64,000 bases of DNA from Anaerolineae bacterium. GTDB lineage: Bacteria; Chloroflexota; Anaerolineae; Promineifilales; Promineifilaceae. Each line of letters opens with the position of its first letter. The first letter of the stretch is position 1. Made by a program: the position numbers and the translations under genes. Shown here in pieces: positions 8,484 through 16,925 of the stretch. The DNA lies in NCBI GenBank assembly GCA_020848035.1, contig JADLAX010000077.1, positions 1 to 64,000 of the forward strand. Direction: 5' to 3'. The notes under the pieces were generated by a model. The model ran no database searches. It was not told the origin of the DNA and saw nothing but the letters and a program-made list of their open reading frames with translations.

Positions 8484-9383
8484 TTACCTGGGCAGGTGGC
8501 CGTCGAGTGGGGGGAGGTGTAGAGCGCGGACGGCCCAGGGGAGCGCGGTTTGAAGCTGCACCTGTTGGATGTGGCGTACGCGGGGCGCTTCGGGGATGAT
8601 GGGGAGGCCAGCGCGGGCGGCGAAGAAGCCGCTCACCAGCCCAGCGATCTCCCCAGCGTGGGGCAGCAGCTTCTCGGGCGGCGGGCCGCCTTCCGCTTGC
8701 AGGCTGGGCAGCCAAAAGCCCAAATCCACCTGCGGATTACCCAGGCAGACCAGGTTCCAGTCGACAATGAGCACACGATTTTGCGGAAAACAGAGGTTGT
8801 CGCTGCGCAAATCAAAGTGAAGGAGGGAACGGCCGTCTACCACCTCCCCTACCTTTATCGCCAACAGCGTCGGCAGCGCCTGCTGCAACCACTGCGCCGA
8901 AGCCAATCCCAAAGACAAAAAAGGCACCGGATCTGCCGCCACCTGCTGCCAGCCGTCCCAAATGCGCGGCAGTTCTGCCAGGCGCGGGACGCCAGGCAGC
9001 GACGAAGCCCATACCTGTTCCATGGCCGCCAGCACCTGCTCAATTCGTTTTTGATCCCACGGAGGCGGCCAAAACGCCTGGCTCAAATCCTCCAGCAGGA
9101 GGATGGGGTTGTCTGGATGATCGGCCCAGCCCAGCAAACGGGGCATAAACGGCCGTTCCAACCCCTGATAAACCGTAACCTCCTGTCGCAGCGCGCTGGC
9201 TGTGCCCGGTGTGGTACCAATCTTGGCAAAACACGACGTGCCATCGGCGAGGGTGAGCTTGAGGCGAAGCGCCGGTGAATAGCCACCACCCACACGCTCC
9301 ACAGCGGTGAGGGCCTGGCCAGTGAGCGACGTCAACCTGGCGATTAAGTCGGGCGGCAGTCCTGCAACACCAGAATCAACCAT
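8484..9383 (-). CDS. Aminoglycoside phosphotransferase-like (APH/choline kinase fold)
   Basis: A 299-residue kinase-fold enzyme that transfers phosphate from ATP to a small molecule. The catalytic loop reads HFDLRSDNLCF (about residue 187) and the metal-binding motif VDWN (about 208), both typical of the APH family. The N-terminal lobe is conserved enough to see the KIGT lysine strand. The start overlaps the end of folK by 8 bp, so the two are co-transcribed and probably coupled. Despite the family name, resistance should not be assumed; the folate neighbours hint at a metabolic kinase. Confidence 0.8.
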   Translation of the reverse strand: MVDSGVAGLPPDLIARLTSLTGQALTAVERVGGGYSPALRLKLTLADGTSCFAKIGTTPGTASALRQEVTVYQGLERPFMPRLLGWADHPDNPILLLEDLSQAFWPPPWDQKRIEQVLAAMEQVWASSLPGVPRLAELPRIWDGWQQVAADPVPFLSLGLASAQWLQQALPTLLAIKVGEVVDGRSLLHFDLRSDNLCFPQNRVLIVDWNLVCLGNPQVDLGFWLPSLQAEGGPPPEKLLPHAGEIAGLVSGFFAARAGLPIIPEAPRVRHIQQVQLQTALPWAVRALHLPPLDGHLPR

Positions 9384-9924
9384 TGGCGAACCGGGTTTGG
9401 CTGTCGGGCAGGCGTGTGAGCGGGGAACGGCCGTATTCTTTCACCACCTTATCCAGCAATCTATCCGCCAACTCACGCAGCCGCTCTCCAGTCTCGGGGT
9501 GCGGCAAATCGGGCAGCAGGTCGGCCACGGGCACGGCGACATGGGGGAATTTTTGCAGGTCGGGGTCGGGGATGGGGCGGGAACGGCCGTCGCCGCCATC
9601 GTAGGCAAACACCGCATCGTTAAACAGCACAATGTCCGCGTCGATGGTGCGCGGCGCGTTTTTGTCGGCCTGGCGCACCCGCTTGAGCTGCGCCTCAATC
9701 GGGCCAATGAGCTGCTGCTTGATCTGGCTGGCGCTGAGATCGGTGTGGAGGAGAACGGCCGCATTCCAGAAGTTGGGCTGGTTGAGCAGGCCCACGGGTT
9801 CGGTTTCGTAGATGGGGGATACGGCCGTTACCACACACATCTCCCGCAGCAGCGCAATCGCCCGCGGCAAATTCCGCTCCTTCTCAATATTTGACCCCAA
9901 CGCGATCACAACTTGGTTTGACAT
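9376..9924 (-). CDS. folK: 2-amino-4-hydroxy-6-hydroxymethyldihydropteridine pyrophosphokinase
   Basis: HPPK transfers pyrophosphate from ATP to 6-hydroxymethyl-dihydropterin in folate synthesis. Signature features are visible: VIALGSNIEKERNL at the N-terminus, SPIYETEPVG, PNFWNAAV, and the ATP/Mg motif APRTIDADIVLF (two aspartates). Length 182 residues is slightly longer than usual because of a C-terminal extension. It lies downstream of folB on the same strand, separated by 220 bp of repeats, and overlaps the phosphotransferase gene by 8 bp. Confidence 0.95.
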   Translation of the reverse strand: MSNQVVIALGSNIEKERNLPRAIALLREMCVVTAVSPIYETEPVGLLNQPNFWNAAVLLHTDLSASQIKQQLIGPIEAQLKRVRQADKNAPRTIDADIVLFNDAVFAYDGGDGRSRPIPDPDLQKFPHVAVPVADLLPDLPHPETGERLRELADRLLDKVVKEYGRSPLTRLPDSQTRFANG

Positions 9925-9936
9925 TTTTTAAGAAAA

Positions 9937-10045
9937 CTTCATGAGCGCAGGCTCAACACCATGAATGAAAATCAACAGATTTCGCAGATTTACCAGATTT
10001 AATCTGCGTTCATCCGCGTTAATCCGCGGCCTATTTTCGAAGGAG
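9937..10045. repeat. Dispersed repeat, copy A (about 105 bp)
   Basis: This block shares its start (CTTCATGA, ACACCATGAATGAAAAT), its middle (ATCTGCGTT, ATCCGCG words) and its end (CCGCGGCCTATTTTCGAAGG) with the block at 27340-27438, in the same orientation. It lies between folB and folK. A second hairpin element follows directly. Confidence 0.75.
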
Positions 10046-10049
10046 CGGA

Positions 10050-10138
10050 ACACAGAGATTCGCAGAGGAGGCACAGAGTTTCACAGAAAGAATAGCCTCT
10101 GTGCACCTCTGCTTGTCTCCGTGTAACTCTGTGTTCCT
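10050..10138. repeat. Hairpin element, CTCTGTG-word type
   Basis: Words ACACAGAG and CAGAGTTTCACAGA on one arm are mirrored by CTCTGTG and TAACTCTGTGTTCC on the other. A clear relative occurs at 60313-60402, upstream of the giant membrane gene. Confidence 0.65.
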
Positions 10139-10144
10139 GTTTGG

Positions 10145-10507
10145 TTATTCAAAGTCGGCACGAGTGCGCTCGATTTCGATGCCCACCGACGCGGCAAAGC
10201 GCAGCGCCGTCGGCTTTTCCACACGCACCATGACCCGCTCCACGCCAAATTCGGTGATGACCATGCGCGCCAGATCCGTCACCAGCCGCTCCACCAGAAA
10301 GTCCGACGACTCCTCCACGTGCTGAATAACACGTTTGGTGATCGATTTGTAATCCACCGCGTCTTCGATGGCGTCGCTGGCGGCTGCCTGGCGAATATCG
10401 GCCCAGATGACCATGTTGATGAGAATATCTTGCTGCTTGACGCGCTCATCGGGATTAATGCCAATGATGCCGCGCAGCAGCAAATCGCGAATGATGATTT
10501 TGTCCAT
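10145..10507 (-). CDS. folB: Dihydroneopterin aldolase
   Basis: Converts 7,8-dihydroneopterin to 6-hydroxymethyl-dihydropterin, the substrate of FolK next door. The 120-residue protein has the family pattern: IIIRDLLLRGIIGINPDERVKQQ at the N-terminus with the active-site Glu, DYKSITKRVIQHVEES in the middle, and a C-terminal VERVMVRVEKPTALRFAASVGIEIER strand. Fold and length are normal. It is the first gene of a minus-strand folB-folK-phosphotransferase group. Folate genes sulA/dhps are not in the window. Confidence 0.93.
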   Translation of the reverse strand: MDKIIIRDLLLRGIIGINPDERVKQQDILINMVIWADIRQAAASDAIEDAVDYKSITKRVIQHVEESSDFLVERLVTDLARMVITEFGVERVMVRVEKPTALRFAASVGIEIERTRADFE

Positions 10508-10527
10508 ATTTTGCTCTTTCTTGGGTC

Positions 10528-10586
10528 ATTCCCGCGCAGGCGGGAATCCATGCTGTTGAGAGAAATGGATGCCCGTCTTCACGGGC
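10528..10586. repeat. REP-like twin hairpins
   Basis: ATTCCCGC and GCGGGAAT form an 8-bp stem (10528-10547), followed by a GCCCGT/ACGGGC stem (10571-10586). A related ATTCCCGC-type hairpin is at 57001-57018. They separate the lipase gene from folB. Confidence 0.6.
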
Positions 10587-10595
10587 ATGACAGGT

Positions 10596-11426
10596 TTATA
10601 AATGTTCTTCCAGCCACTGCTCTATGTCGGCCATGACCTGGTCGCGGTGAACGTCGTTGTGCGATTCGTGCACGCCGCCTTGGTAGACGATGAGCTTTTT
10701 GTCCGGCTGCGGCACCTGGGCAAAAAAGTTGCGGCTGGCCGCAACGTTAACGATGTTGTCGCTATCGCCGTGAATCATGAGCAGCGGCGGCTTAAAGTCG
10801 GCGGCGTGGGCCATGGCCCATTCGGCCGAGGCGGGCAGCTCCACGCCGAAGCGAGGGGTAGCAAACGTCTGGATCAGCGGATCAGCGCCGTACGCCTGTG
10901 CCTCTGCTGGATCGCGCGAGATGTCTGTGAGTTCCAGATTGGTTTTCACCGGCATCGCTGGCGCCAATCGGGACATGACTTTGCTGAGCAAGGCCAAAAT
11001 CGGCGGCACATCCAGCTTGCCCACGGCCGGAGCCGAAGCGATAACGGCGTTGTACCCATCGGGATGGCGCAGAACGTAGTTGAGGGTGATGTTGCCGCCC
11101 ATGCTGTGCCCGTAGAGGAAAAACGGCCGTCCCGCCCACTTACCCTTTACGAGTTTAATAAACAACCCCAAATCATCCAGGTATTCTGACCATTTATTCA
11201 CAAACATGCGCTTGCCGGGGGAACGGCCGTGTCCGCGATGATCGGCCGCGTAGATGGCGTACCCTTTGGGCACCAGGGCATTCACCACGTGGCGGTAGCG
11301 CCCGCCGTATTCACCCATGCCGTGCACAATCACAATCACCGCTTTGGGTTCGACCTCTGGCAGCCAGCTCTGGTAATACAGGTCCAGGCCATCGGCGCTT
11401 TTGAAGGTGGCTTCTTCGTGTTTCAT
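10596..11426 (-). CDS. Monoacylglycerol lipase-like alpha/beta hydrolase
   Basis: A 276-residue serine hydrolase of the S33/monoglyceride lipase type. The catalytic serine is in GHSMGG (S108). IVHGMGEYGGRY gives the oxyanion hole and DHRGHGRSPG is the typical family turn. The acid lies in HGDSDNIV (about residue 228) and the His in GGVHESHND (about 258). No signal peptide, so it is probably cytosolic, releasing fatty acids from monoglycerides or lysophospholipids. A good AAGGAAG Shine-Dalgarno precedes the ATG. Confidence 0.88.
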   Translation of the reverse strand: MKHEEATFKSADGLDLYYQSWLPEVEPKAVIVIVHGMGEYGGRYRHVVNALVPKGYAIYAADHRGHGRSPGKRMFVNKWSEYLDDLGLFIKLVKGKWAGRPFFLYGHSMGGNITLNYVLRHPDGYNAVIASAPAVGKLDVPPILALLSKVMSRLAPAMPVKTNLELTDISRDPAEAQAYGADPLIQTFATPRFGVELPASAEWAMAHAADFKPPLLMIHGDSDNIVNVAASRNFFAQVPQPDKKLIVYQGGVHESHNDVHRDQVMADIEQWLEEHL

Positions 11427-11451
11427 CTTCGTCTTCCTTCATCTATTTTGG

Positions 11452-11514
11452 GGGGCGAAGCAGCCGGGGAAAATAGTTTTGTTTTTCCCGAGCGTTGGCC
11501 GGCTGCCTCGCCCC
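11452..11514. repeat. GGGGCGA-type long hairpin
   Basis: GGGGCGAAGCAGCCGG and CCGGCTGCCTCGCCCC (15 of 16 pairs) enclose a 31-nt T-rich loop, between two co-oriented genes. A relative with a 16-bp perfect stem lies at 16832-16895, and a shorter one at 20880-20907. Confidence 0.65.
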
Positions 11515-11521
11515 TACCGGT

Positions 11522-12469
11522 TTATTGCAATGTCAATGTTCCCCACGTCGTTGGGTCGGTCAGCGTGCGGTTGGGATTGTTGGACAGCATCACTTCCTGC
11601 ACGGCCGTTCCCACCGTGTCGTTGTCGTTGGCGTTCAGCGACAGGCCGATGGTGAGACCAGGGCTGGGCGTCAGGTTGAGGTCGGTCCAGGGGATGGCGG
11701 CTTCCAGCGTGTAGCCGGTGCTGGTTTGTTGGGCCGCCACGATGACGCGATGCCCGCCCGGCGCATCGAGAATCCCGCCGCTGTCTGTGCCCTGGTAACG
11801 AAAAGCCGCTGGCCCGCTGCCCGCAAAGCTGCCCGGCGACAGGGTGATCTGGAAATTGTCCGGGCCGAGGCTGCTGCTGACGCCACCCTGGCGATTGGTG
11901 TCGAACTGCATGTCCACGCTGTCACCGCGATAAATCAGGTTGCCGCTGGCGTTTTGCACATGCGTGTCATCGGTCACGCGCACGGCGACGTAGAGAGTGG
12001 CCTCATCCCAGGCGAGCTGCCAGACGGCCGTACAATCGGCCGTGCCATCCCAGCCCGCCACGCTGTACACGCGGTTACCCGAACTGACTGCCGCGACACC
12101 AGTCCATTCACCCAGGCTGCCGTCGATGGTGGGTGGGGCGGTCAGGCGTACGGCCGTTACGGCGCTGTCGCTGGCGGGCACGGTGGGGCCAGCGATGGGC
12201 AGGGTGCTGGTGGGGGCGATGTTGGGGGGGCTGGTAGCGGCCGTTTCCGCCACCGCCGAAGTGGGCACAACAATCGCGGGGGCTTCTGCGTCAGGTGCGT
12301 CACCCACAAGTTGATTCCAGACAAAATAAACCGCCACGCCACATAGCACCAGACCAAACAGCACCACAATGCCAATTCCGGCCGTCAACACCGTGCGTGA
12401 ACCGGTCCGTGCCGATTCCGGCTCCAGACCCGCCCAGTCGTCATCCATGTTGGAAGGTGGTTTTTGCAT
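11522..12469 (-). CDS. Membrane-anchored protein with CBM9-like domain
   Basis: The 315-residue protein has a short cytoplasmic N-terminus, one membrane helix (about residues 27-52) and a Ser/Thr/Ala/Pro-rich linker to about residue 100. The outer domain (about 105-315) has the CBM9 pattern: PPTIDGSLGEWT, then VWQLAWDEATLYVAVRVTDDTHVQ, then GDSVDMQFDTN, typical of family-9 carbohydrate-binding beta-sandwiches. A ligand cannot be named; binding to sugars or an unknown surface role is possible. No catalytic domain is attached. An AAGGA Shine-Dalgarno precedes the ATG. Confidence 0.75.
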   Translation of the reverse strand: MQKPPSNMDDDWAGLEPESARTGSRTVLTAGIGIVVLFGLVLCGVAVYFVWNQLVGDAPDAEAPAIVVPTSAVAETAATSPPNIAPTSTLPIAGPTVPASDSAVTAVRLTAPPTIDGSLGEWTGVAAVSSGNRVYSVAGWDGTADCTAVWQLAWDEATLYVAVRVTDDTHVQNASGNLIYRGDSVDMQFDTNRQGGVSSSLGPDNFQITLSPGSFAGSGPAAFRYQGTDSGGILDAPGGHRVIVAAQQTSTGYTLEAAIPWTDLNLTPSPGLTIGLSLNANDNDTVGTAVQEVMLSNNPNRTLTDPTTWGTLTLQ

Positions 12470-12483
12470 GAGATTTCCTTTTA

Positions 12484-12533
12484 GTGGCTCGTGGCTGGTG
12501 GTTTATCAGAGTAAGCAACCAGCCACGAGCCAC
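12484..12533. repeat. 16-bp perfect hairpin, GTGGCT-word type
   Basis: GTGGCTCGTGGCTGGT (12484-12499) pairs perfectly with 12518-12533. It lies in the divergent region between the CBM9 gene and the promoter at 12584. Related GTGGCT words recur at 28221-28250. Confidence 0.65.
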
Positions 12534-12583
12534 CAACCCCTACCCCGTTAATTATGCGCCGTTCACCGGGTCAGGGGCAAATA

Positions 12584-12619
12584 CTGACAACTCCGAACCG
12601 ATCCTTTATAATTTTTGCA
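12584..12619 (+). promoter_or_regulatory. Sigma-A-type promoter for leaderless transcript
   Basis: CTGACA (12584-12589), a 17-bp spacer and TATAAT (12607-12612) make the best promoter in the window. The -10 box ends seven bases before the ATG at 12620, so the mRNA should start at or next to the start codon. Confidence 0.75.
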
Positions 12620-13042
12620 ATGAGTGCCCTTTCTGCTCCAAACCGGCCCCGCAGCGTAACTATTACCTTTTGGAGTGTTATTTTTTTAGGAACATGGAAT
12701 CTTGGGCGAGCCATTGCCATTGGCCAGCAGCTCGAAATAGCAAAGGTTCTCGGCATTCAACCCGATCCCCGTCTGCGCCTGGCAGGCGCGGTGCTTTTTA
12801 CAGGTTTGTTTTTTGTCCTGGCGTGGCAGCTGTGGCGGCGACGGCCGTTTTCCTTGCATGCCATTCCTATCACCATCGTCGGTTTTACCGTGTACGAAAC
12901 CGGCATCTGGCTGCTGTTTGCCCAGCCGCCGCGCAACTGGTCCTTGTGGTTAATCACCACGTTTATTCTTATCGGCACTTTCTTATTTTCCCGGTGGGCG
13001 CTCTGGCGTGCCGCCCAAACCTACTTTAACTATGAGCAATAA
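12620..13042 (+). CDS. Small membrane protein preceding the carboxylase operon
   Basis: The start at 12620 follows the promoter directly; the frame extends upstream but without support. The 140-residue product has about four hydrophobic helices with charged Arg clusters at their ends ([15 protein letters not shown]). I recognise no family. Its stop codon overlaps the start of the carboxyltransferase gene by 11 bp, so it is the first gene of the carboxylase operon and may be needed for coupled translation. A role in the carboxylase itself is speculative. Confidence 0.65.
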   Translation: MSALSAPNRPRSVTITFWSVIFLGTWNLGRAIAIGQQLEIAKVLGIQPDPRLRLAGAVLFTGLFFVLAWQLWRRRPFSLHAIPITIVGFTVYETGIWLLFAQPPRNWSLWLITTFILIGTFLFSRWALWRAAQTYFNYEQ

Positions 13043-14576
13043 ACTCGAAAAACTCCAACAGCTAAGACAACAGTCCCTGCAGGGCGGCGGTCCCGAGCGC
13101 ATTGCCCGGCACAAAGAAAAAGGCAAGATGACCGCCCGCGAGCGGATTGACCTCCTGCTAGACAAAGGCTCCTTCCGCGAGATTGATGCCTTTGTCACCC
13201 ATCGCGAGCGCAACTTTGGCATGGATAAGCAGAAATTCCTGGGCGACAGCGTGGTGACGGGGTGGGGCACGGTAGACGGCCGTCTCGTCTACGTCTTCAG
13301 CCAGGATTTCACCGTCTTTGGCGGCAGTCTTAGCCAGGTGCATGCCGAAAAGATTTGCAAAATCATGGATATGGCTATGCGTAACGGCGCGCCGGTCATT
13401 GGCCTCAACGACTCGGGCGGGGCGCGCATCCAGGAAGGCGTTGTCAGCCTGGGCGGCTACGCCGACATTTTCCTGCGCAACACCCTGGCCTCTGGCGTCA
13501 TCCCGCAAATCAGCGCCATCATGGGGCCGTGCGCGGGCGGCGCGGTCTACTCACCCGCCCTCACCGACTTCATCTACATGGTCAAAGAGAGCAGCTACAT
13601 GTTCATCACCGGGCCAGACGTGGTGAAGGCGGTCACTGGCGAAGAAGTATCGTTTGAAGAGCTGGGCGGGGCCATGACCCATAACGAAAAAAGCGGCGTG
13701 GCCCACATGGCCGCCGAATCGGAAGCCGACGCGCTTTACCTCATCCGCGAATTGATGAGCTACCTACCGTCTAACAACATGGAAGACCCGCCCTTCGTGC
13801 CCAGCAAAGATGACAGCCTGCGCACCGAAACGGCGCTCAATCACATCGTGCCCGACAATCCCAACAAGCCGTACGACATTAAAGAAGCGATCCATCTCAT
13901 CATGGATGACGGCATTTTTTACGAGATTCAGGAGCATTACGCCCAGAACATCGTGGTAGGTTTTGCCCGGCTGGGCGGCTTTTCCGTGGGCATCGTGGCC
14001 AACCAGCCGATGGTGTTGGCGGGCGTGCTGGACATCGCCGCCAGCGAGAAGGCGGGCCGCTTTGTCCGCTTCTGCGACAGCTTCAACATTCCGCTGATCG
14101 TGTTTGAGGATGTGCCTGGCTTCCTGCCCGGCATCAACCAGGAGCACGGCGGCATTATTCGCCACGGGGCCAAGCTGCTCTACGCCTTCTGCGAGGCAAC
14201 CGTGCCCAAAATCACCGTCGTCACCCGCAAAGCATACGGCGGGGCGTACTGCGTCATGAACAGCAAGCACATCCGCTCGGATCTGAACCTGGCCTGGCCC
14301 ACGGCCGAAATTGCCGTCATGGGTCCCGATGGCGCAGTAAACATCATTTTCCGCCGCGAAATTACCAGCGCCGAAGACCCCGCCAGCCGCAAAACGGAGC
14401 TGGTCGACGATTATCGCGAACAGTTTGCCAATCCTTACGAAGCAGCCCGGCGCGGCTACATCGACGACGTGATCGAGCCGAGCCAGACCCGGCCACGCCT
14501 GATCAACGCGCTGAACATGCTGCAAAACAAACGCGACCACAACCCACCGAGAAAGCACGGGAACATCCCGCTTTAG
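13032..14576 (+). CDS. pccB: Acyl-CoA carboxylase, carboxyltransferase subunit
   Basis: Transfers the carboxyl group from carboxybiotin to an acyl-CoA, probably propionyl- or acetyl-CoA. The start at 13032 overlaps the upstream membrane gene; an in-frame start at 13008 is less likely. The 514-residue length and both crotonase-like halves fit the PccB/AccD5 type. The N-half holds [18 protein letters not shown] (acyl-CoA site) and [16 protein letters not shown] (oxyanion region). The C-half holds [21 protein letters not shown] and [13 protein letters not shown]. The biotin carboxylase and carrier genes follow on the same strand. Symbol assigned by type; propionyl specificity is inferred. Confidence 0.92.
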   Translation: MSNKLEKLQQLRQQSLQGGGPERIARHKEKGKMTARERIDLLLDKGSFREIDAFVTHRERNFGMDKQKFLGDSVVTGWGTVDGRLVYVFSQDFTVFGGSLSQVHAEKICKIMDMAMRNGAPVIGLNDSGGARIQEGVVSLGGYADIFLRNTLASGVIPQISAIMGPCAGGAVYSPALTDFIYMVKESSYMFITGPDVVKAVTGEEVSFEELGGAMTHNEKSGVAHMAAESEADALYLIRELMSYLPSNNMEDPPFVPSKDDSLRTETALNHIVPDNPNKPYDIKEAIHLIMDDGIFYEIQEHYAQNIVVGFARLGGFSVGIVANQPMVLAGVLDIAASEKAGRFVRFCDSFNIPLIVFEDVPGFLPGINQEHGGIIRHGAKLLYAFCEATVPKITVVTRKAYGGAYCVMNSKHIRSDLNLAWPTAEIAVMGPDGAVNIIFRREITSAEDPASRKTELVDDYREQFANPYEAARRGYIDDVIEPSQTRPRLINALNMLQNKRDHNPPRKHGNIPL

Positions 14577-14578
14577 AC

Positions 14579-14667
14579 GGTAATCGGTAAACCGTAATCG
14601 GTAATCGGTGAAAACGCACCGCTTACCGATTACCGACCACCGCTTACCGATCACCAACCACTGATTA
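14579..14667. repeat. Hairpin element, ACCGATTACC-word type
   Basis: The words GTAATCGGT and ACCGTAATC repeat three times, then return inverted as CCGATTACCG and CTTACCGAT. It fills the gap between carboxyltransferase and biotin carboxylase genes. A related element lies in frame inside the giant membrane gene at 58431-58480. Confidence 0.7.
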
Positions 14668-14674
14668 CCAAAAA

Positions 14675-16192
14675 ATGGCTACAGACAGTTTACTTCCCAA
14701 AAGATTTAACAAGTTGCTCATCGCCAACCGGGGCGAGATTGCCATGCGCATTTTGCGCGCCTGCCACGAACTGGGCATCAGCACCGTGGCGGTGTACTCG
14801 GACGCTGACCGGAATGCGCTGCACGTGCGCTACGCCACCGAGGCGTACCACATCGGCCCATCGGCGGCGCGCGACAGCTACCTGCGCATGGACAAGATCA
14901 TCGAGGTGGCCAAGCGGTCCGGCGCAGAAGCGATTCATCCCGGCTACGGCTTTTTGTCGGAGCGGGCGGAGTTTTCCCAGATGTGTGTGGACAACGGGCT
15001 GGTTTTTATTGGTCCGCCGCCGGAAGCGATTCGGATCATGGGGGACAAACAAACGGCGCGGGAAACGGCCGTTGCCGCTGGTGTTCCCATTGTGCCTGGT
15101 GCTTCCGCCGGGACCGACGAGGAGCTGATCGAAGCGGCCAAAACCGTGGGTTTCCCGCTGCTGGTGAAGGCATCGGCGGGCGGTGGCGGCAAGGGGATGC
15201 GCCCGGTGCACAAATCGGCCGATTTGCCGGATGCGCTGGCGGCGGCGCGGCGCGAAGCGAAGGCCGCCTTTGGCGATGACACGGTTTATTTGGAGCGGTT
15301 GATTGAAAACGGCCGTCACATCGAAATCCAGGTCCTGGCCGACATGCACGGCAACGTCATCCACCTGGGCGAGCGCGAATGCTCCTTGCAGCGCCGCCAC
15401 CAAAAAGTGATCGAAGAAAGCCCTAGCTTTGTGGTGGATGAAGATCTGCGGCAGCGTATGGGGGCCGTAGCCGTGGCCGCAGCCAAAGCTGTCGATTACG
15501 TCAGCGCGGGCACGATTGAATTTTTGCTGGATCGGGACAAAAATTTCTACTTCCTGGAGATGAACACCCGCGTCCAGGTAGAGCATCCCATCACCGAGCT
15601 GGTAACCGGCGTGGACATTGTGCAAGAACAGCTGCGCATTGCCCGCGGGCGGCGGCTGCGCTTTAAGCAGGAAGATATCAAAATGAAGGGCTGGGCCATC
15701 GAGTGCCGCATCAACGCCGAGGACCCGTACAACAATTACCTGCCCTCCACAGGCATGATCACCGTCAGCCGCGTGCCCACCGGCCCCGGCGTGCGCGTGG
15801 ACACCGGCGTCTTCCCCGGCTACGAAATCACCCCCTACTACGACTCGATGATCAGCAAGCTGATTTGCTACGGCGAGACACGCGGCGAAGCCATTTTGCG
15901 GATGCGCCGCGCCCTGGAGGAGTACCGCATCATGGGGGTGAAAACCAACATTCCCTTTCACCAGCACATGATGGACAGCCACCGCTTTTTAACCGGCCAG
16001 TTCGACACCCATTTTGTGGAGGAGCGGTTCAAAATGAGCGACCGTGAGGCACCGCTGACGATGGAAGCGGCCATTTTGGCCACCCTCATGGCCCACCAGC
16101 AGGGTCAACACGCCAGCCAGATTGTGGCGCGCGGCGAACGGGATGTGAGCAACTGGAAATGGTACAGCCGCTGGGAGCGCCTGAGAAAGTAA
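14675..16192 (+). CDS. accC: Biotin carboxylase subunit
   Basis: ATP-dependent carboxylation of biotin on the carrier protein. Length 505 residues is normal for stand-alone AccC/PccA biotin carboxylase. Visible motifs are FNKLLIANRGEIAMRILRAC, HPGYGFLSE, the ATP-grasp glycine loop KASAGGGGKGMR, GERECSLQRRHQKVIEESPS, FLEMNTRVQVEHPITE and the late IECRINAEDP. All are intact. It forms a functional set with the carboxyltransferase upstream and the biotin carrier downstream. No strong Shine-Dalgarno is present before the ATG, which follows the repeat element directly. Confidence 0.96.
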   Translation: MATDSLLPKRFNKLLIANRGEIAMRILRACHELGISTVAVYSDADRNALHVRYATEAYHIGPSAARDSYLRMDKIIEVAKRSGAEAIHPGYGFLSERAEFSQMCVDNGLVFIGPPPEAIRIMGDKQTARETAVAAGVPIVPGASAGTDEELIEAAKTVGFPLLVKASAGGGGKGMRPVHKSADLPDALAAARREAKAAFGDDTVYLERLIENGRHIEIQVLADMHGNVIHLGERECSLQRRHQKVIEESPSFVVDEDLRQRMGAVAVAAAKAVDYVSAGTIEFLLDRDKNFYFLEMNTRVQVEHPITELVTGVDIVQEQLRIARGRRLRFKQEDIKMKGWAIECRINAEDPYNNYLPSTGMITVSRVPTGPGVRVDTGVFPGYEITPYYDSMISKLICYGETRGEAILRMRRALEEYRIMGVKTNIPFHQHMMDSHRFLTGQFDTHFVEERFKMSDREAPLTMEAAILATLMAHQQGQHASQIVARGERDVSNWKWYSRWERLRK

Positions 16193-16260
16193 TTACCCAA
16201 TTACCTAATTACCTCATTACTTAATTGCAAATCGTAATTGAGTAAGTGAGAAAGTGAGTA
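16192..16260. repeat. Hairpin element, AATTACC-word type
   Basis: AATTACCT words repeat four times and return as GTAATTGAGTAAGTGAG. It lies between biotin carboxylase and the carrier gene, the same position relative to its neighbours as the element at 14579-14667. Confidence 0.55.
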
Positions 16261-16280
16261 ATTGGACCGTTGGAAAGCCC

Positions 16281-16811
16281 ATGAAATACATAACCACGGT
16301 AAACGACGAAGAGTTTGTTATTGAAATTGAGCACAACAACCAGATTTTGGTCAACGGCGTGCGCTACGACATTGATTTCCAGCACCTGCCGGAAGCCGAC
16401 GCGCTGTCGCTGCTGCTGAACAATCAATCTTTGGAGGCGGTGGTGGAAGCGCGGGACGACGTCTGGGACGTGCTGACCAAGGGTGAGCTGTACACCGTCA
16501 AGGTGCTGGATGAGCGCGCCTACCGGCTGGCCAAAGCCCGCGGCGTGGCCAACGACATTGCCGGGGAAGCGGCCATCAAATCGCCCATGCCCGGCCTGAT
16601 TGTGGCCGTGCCGGTGCGGGAGGGGCAGGTGGTGCAAAAGGGCGACAAGGTCATTATTTTGGAATCGATGAAAATGGAAAATGAACTGCGCGCCCCGAAA
16701 GATGGCATTATCGCCCGCATCAACGTGGCGCAGGGGGCCAGCGTGGAAAAAGACCAGGTGCTGGCAGTGATTGTGGATGAGGATGAGGAGACGGTAATCG
16801 GTGAGCAGTAA
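16281..16811 (+). CDS. Biotin carboxyl carrier protein
   Basis: Carries biotin between the carboxylase and carboxyltransferase encoded upstream. The start at 16281 is preceded by GGAAAG; the longer frame from 16254 reads through the repeat and is unlikely. The C-terminal biotinyl domain has SPMPGLIVAV and the biotinylation motif ESMKMENE (K131). The N-terminal 90 residues are less conserved and match the PCC-type carrier extension rather than the Ala/Pro-rich linker of E. coli AccB. Length 176 residues. Confidence 0.92.
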   Translation: MKYITTVNDEEFVIEIEHNNQILVNGVRYDIDFQHLPEADALSLLLNNQSLEAVVEARDDVWDVLTKGELYTVKVLDERAYRLAKARGVANDIAGEAAIKSPMPGLIVAVPVREGQVVQKGDKVIILESMKMENELRAPKDGIIARINVAQGASVEKDQVLAVIVDEDEETVIGEQ

Positions 16812-16831
16812 ACCGTGAACGGTGAACGGTA

Positions 16832-16895
16832 GGGGCGAGGCGATTGGGAAACATCGGAGCCCAGCAATACACTGGCCCACCAATCGCCTCGCCCC
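16832..16895. repeat. 16-bp perfect hairpin, GGGGCGAGGC type
   Basis: GGGGCGAGGCGATTGG pairs perfectly with 16880-16895 around a loop of about 32 nt. It lies just after the carrier gene and probably ends the carboxylase operon, although no T-run follows. Same family as 11452-11514. Confidence 0.65.
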
Positions 16896-16925
16896 CTCTC
16901 TTGAGTAAAAAGTGAGAAGTGAAAA

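Noticed and set aside
8484-9383. Aminoglycoside resistance gene
   Set aside because: The fold is APH-like, but its coupling to folK and divergent sequence favour a metabolic kinase; resistance cannot be claimed.
13277-15065. Stretches of 1.5-2 kb without ACGGCCGT as marks of foreign DNA
   Set aside because: With about one site per 0.5 kb, a few gaps of this size are expected by chance, and some fall in core genes such as pccB; only together with base composition (2 and 17.6-18.5 kb) is transfer suggested.
14690-15982. Long minus-strand reading frame opposite the biotin carboxylase
   Set aside because: It is a mirror of the highly conserved accC codons, is rich in His/Gln/Arg, and matches no family.
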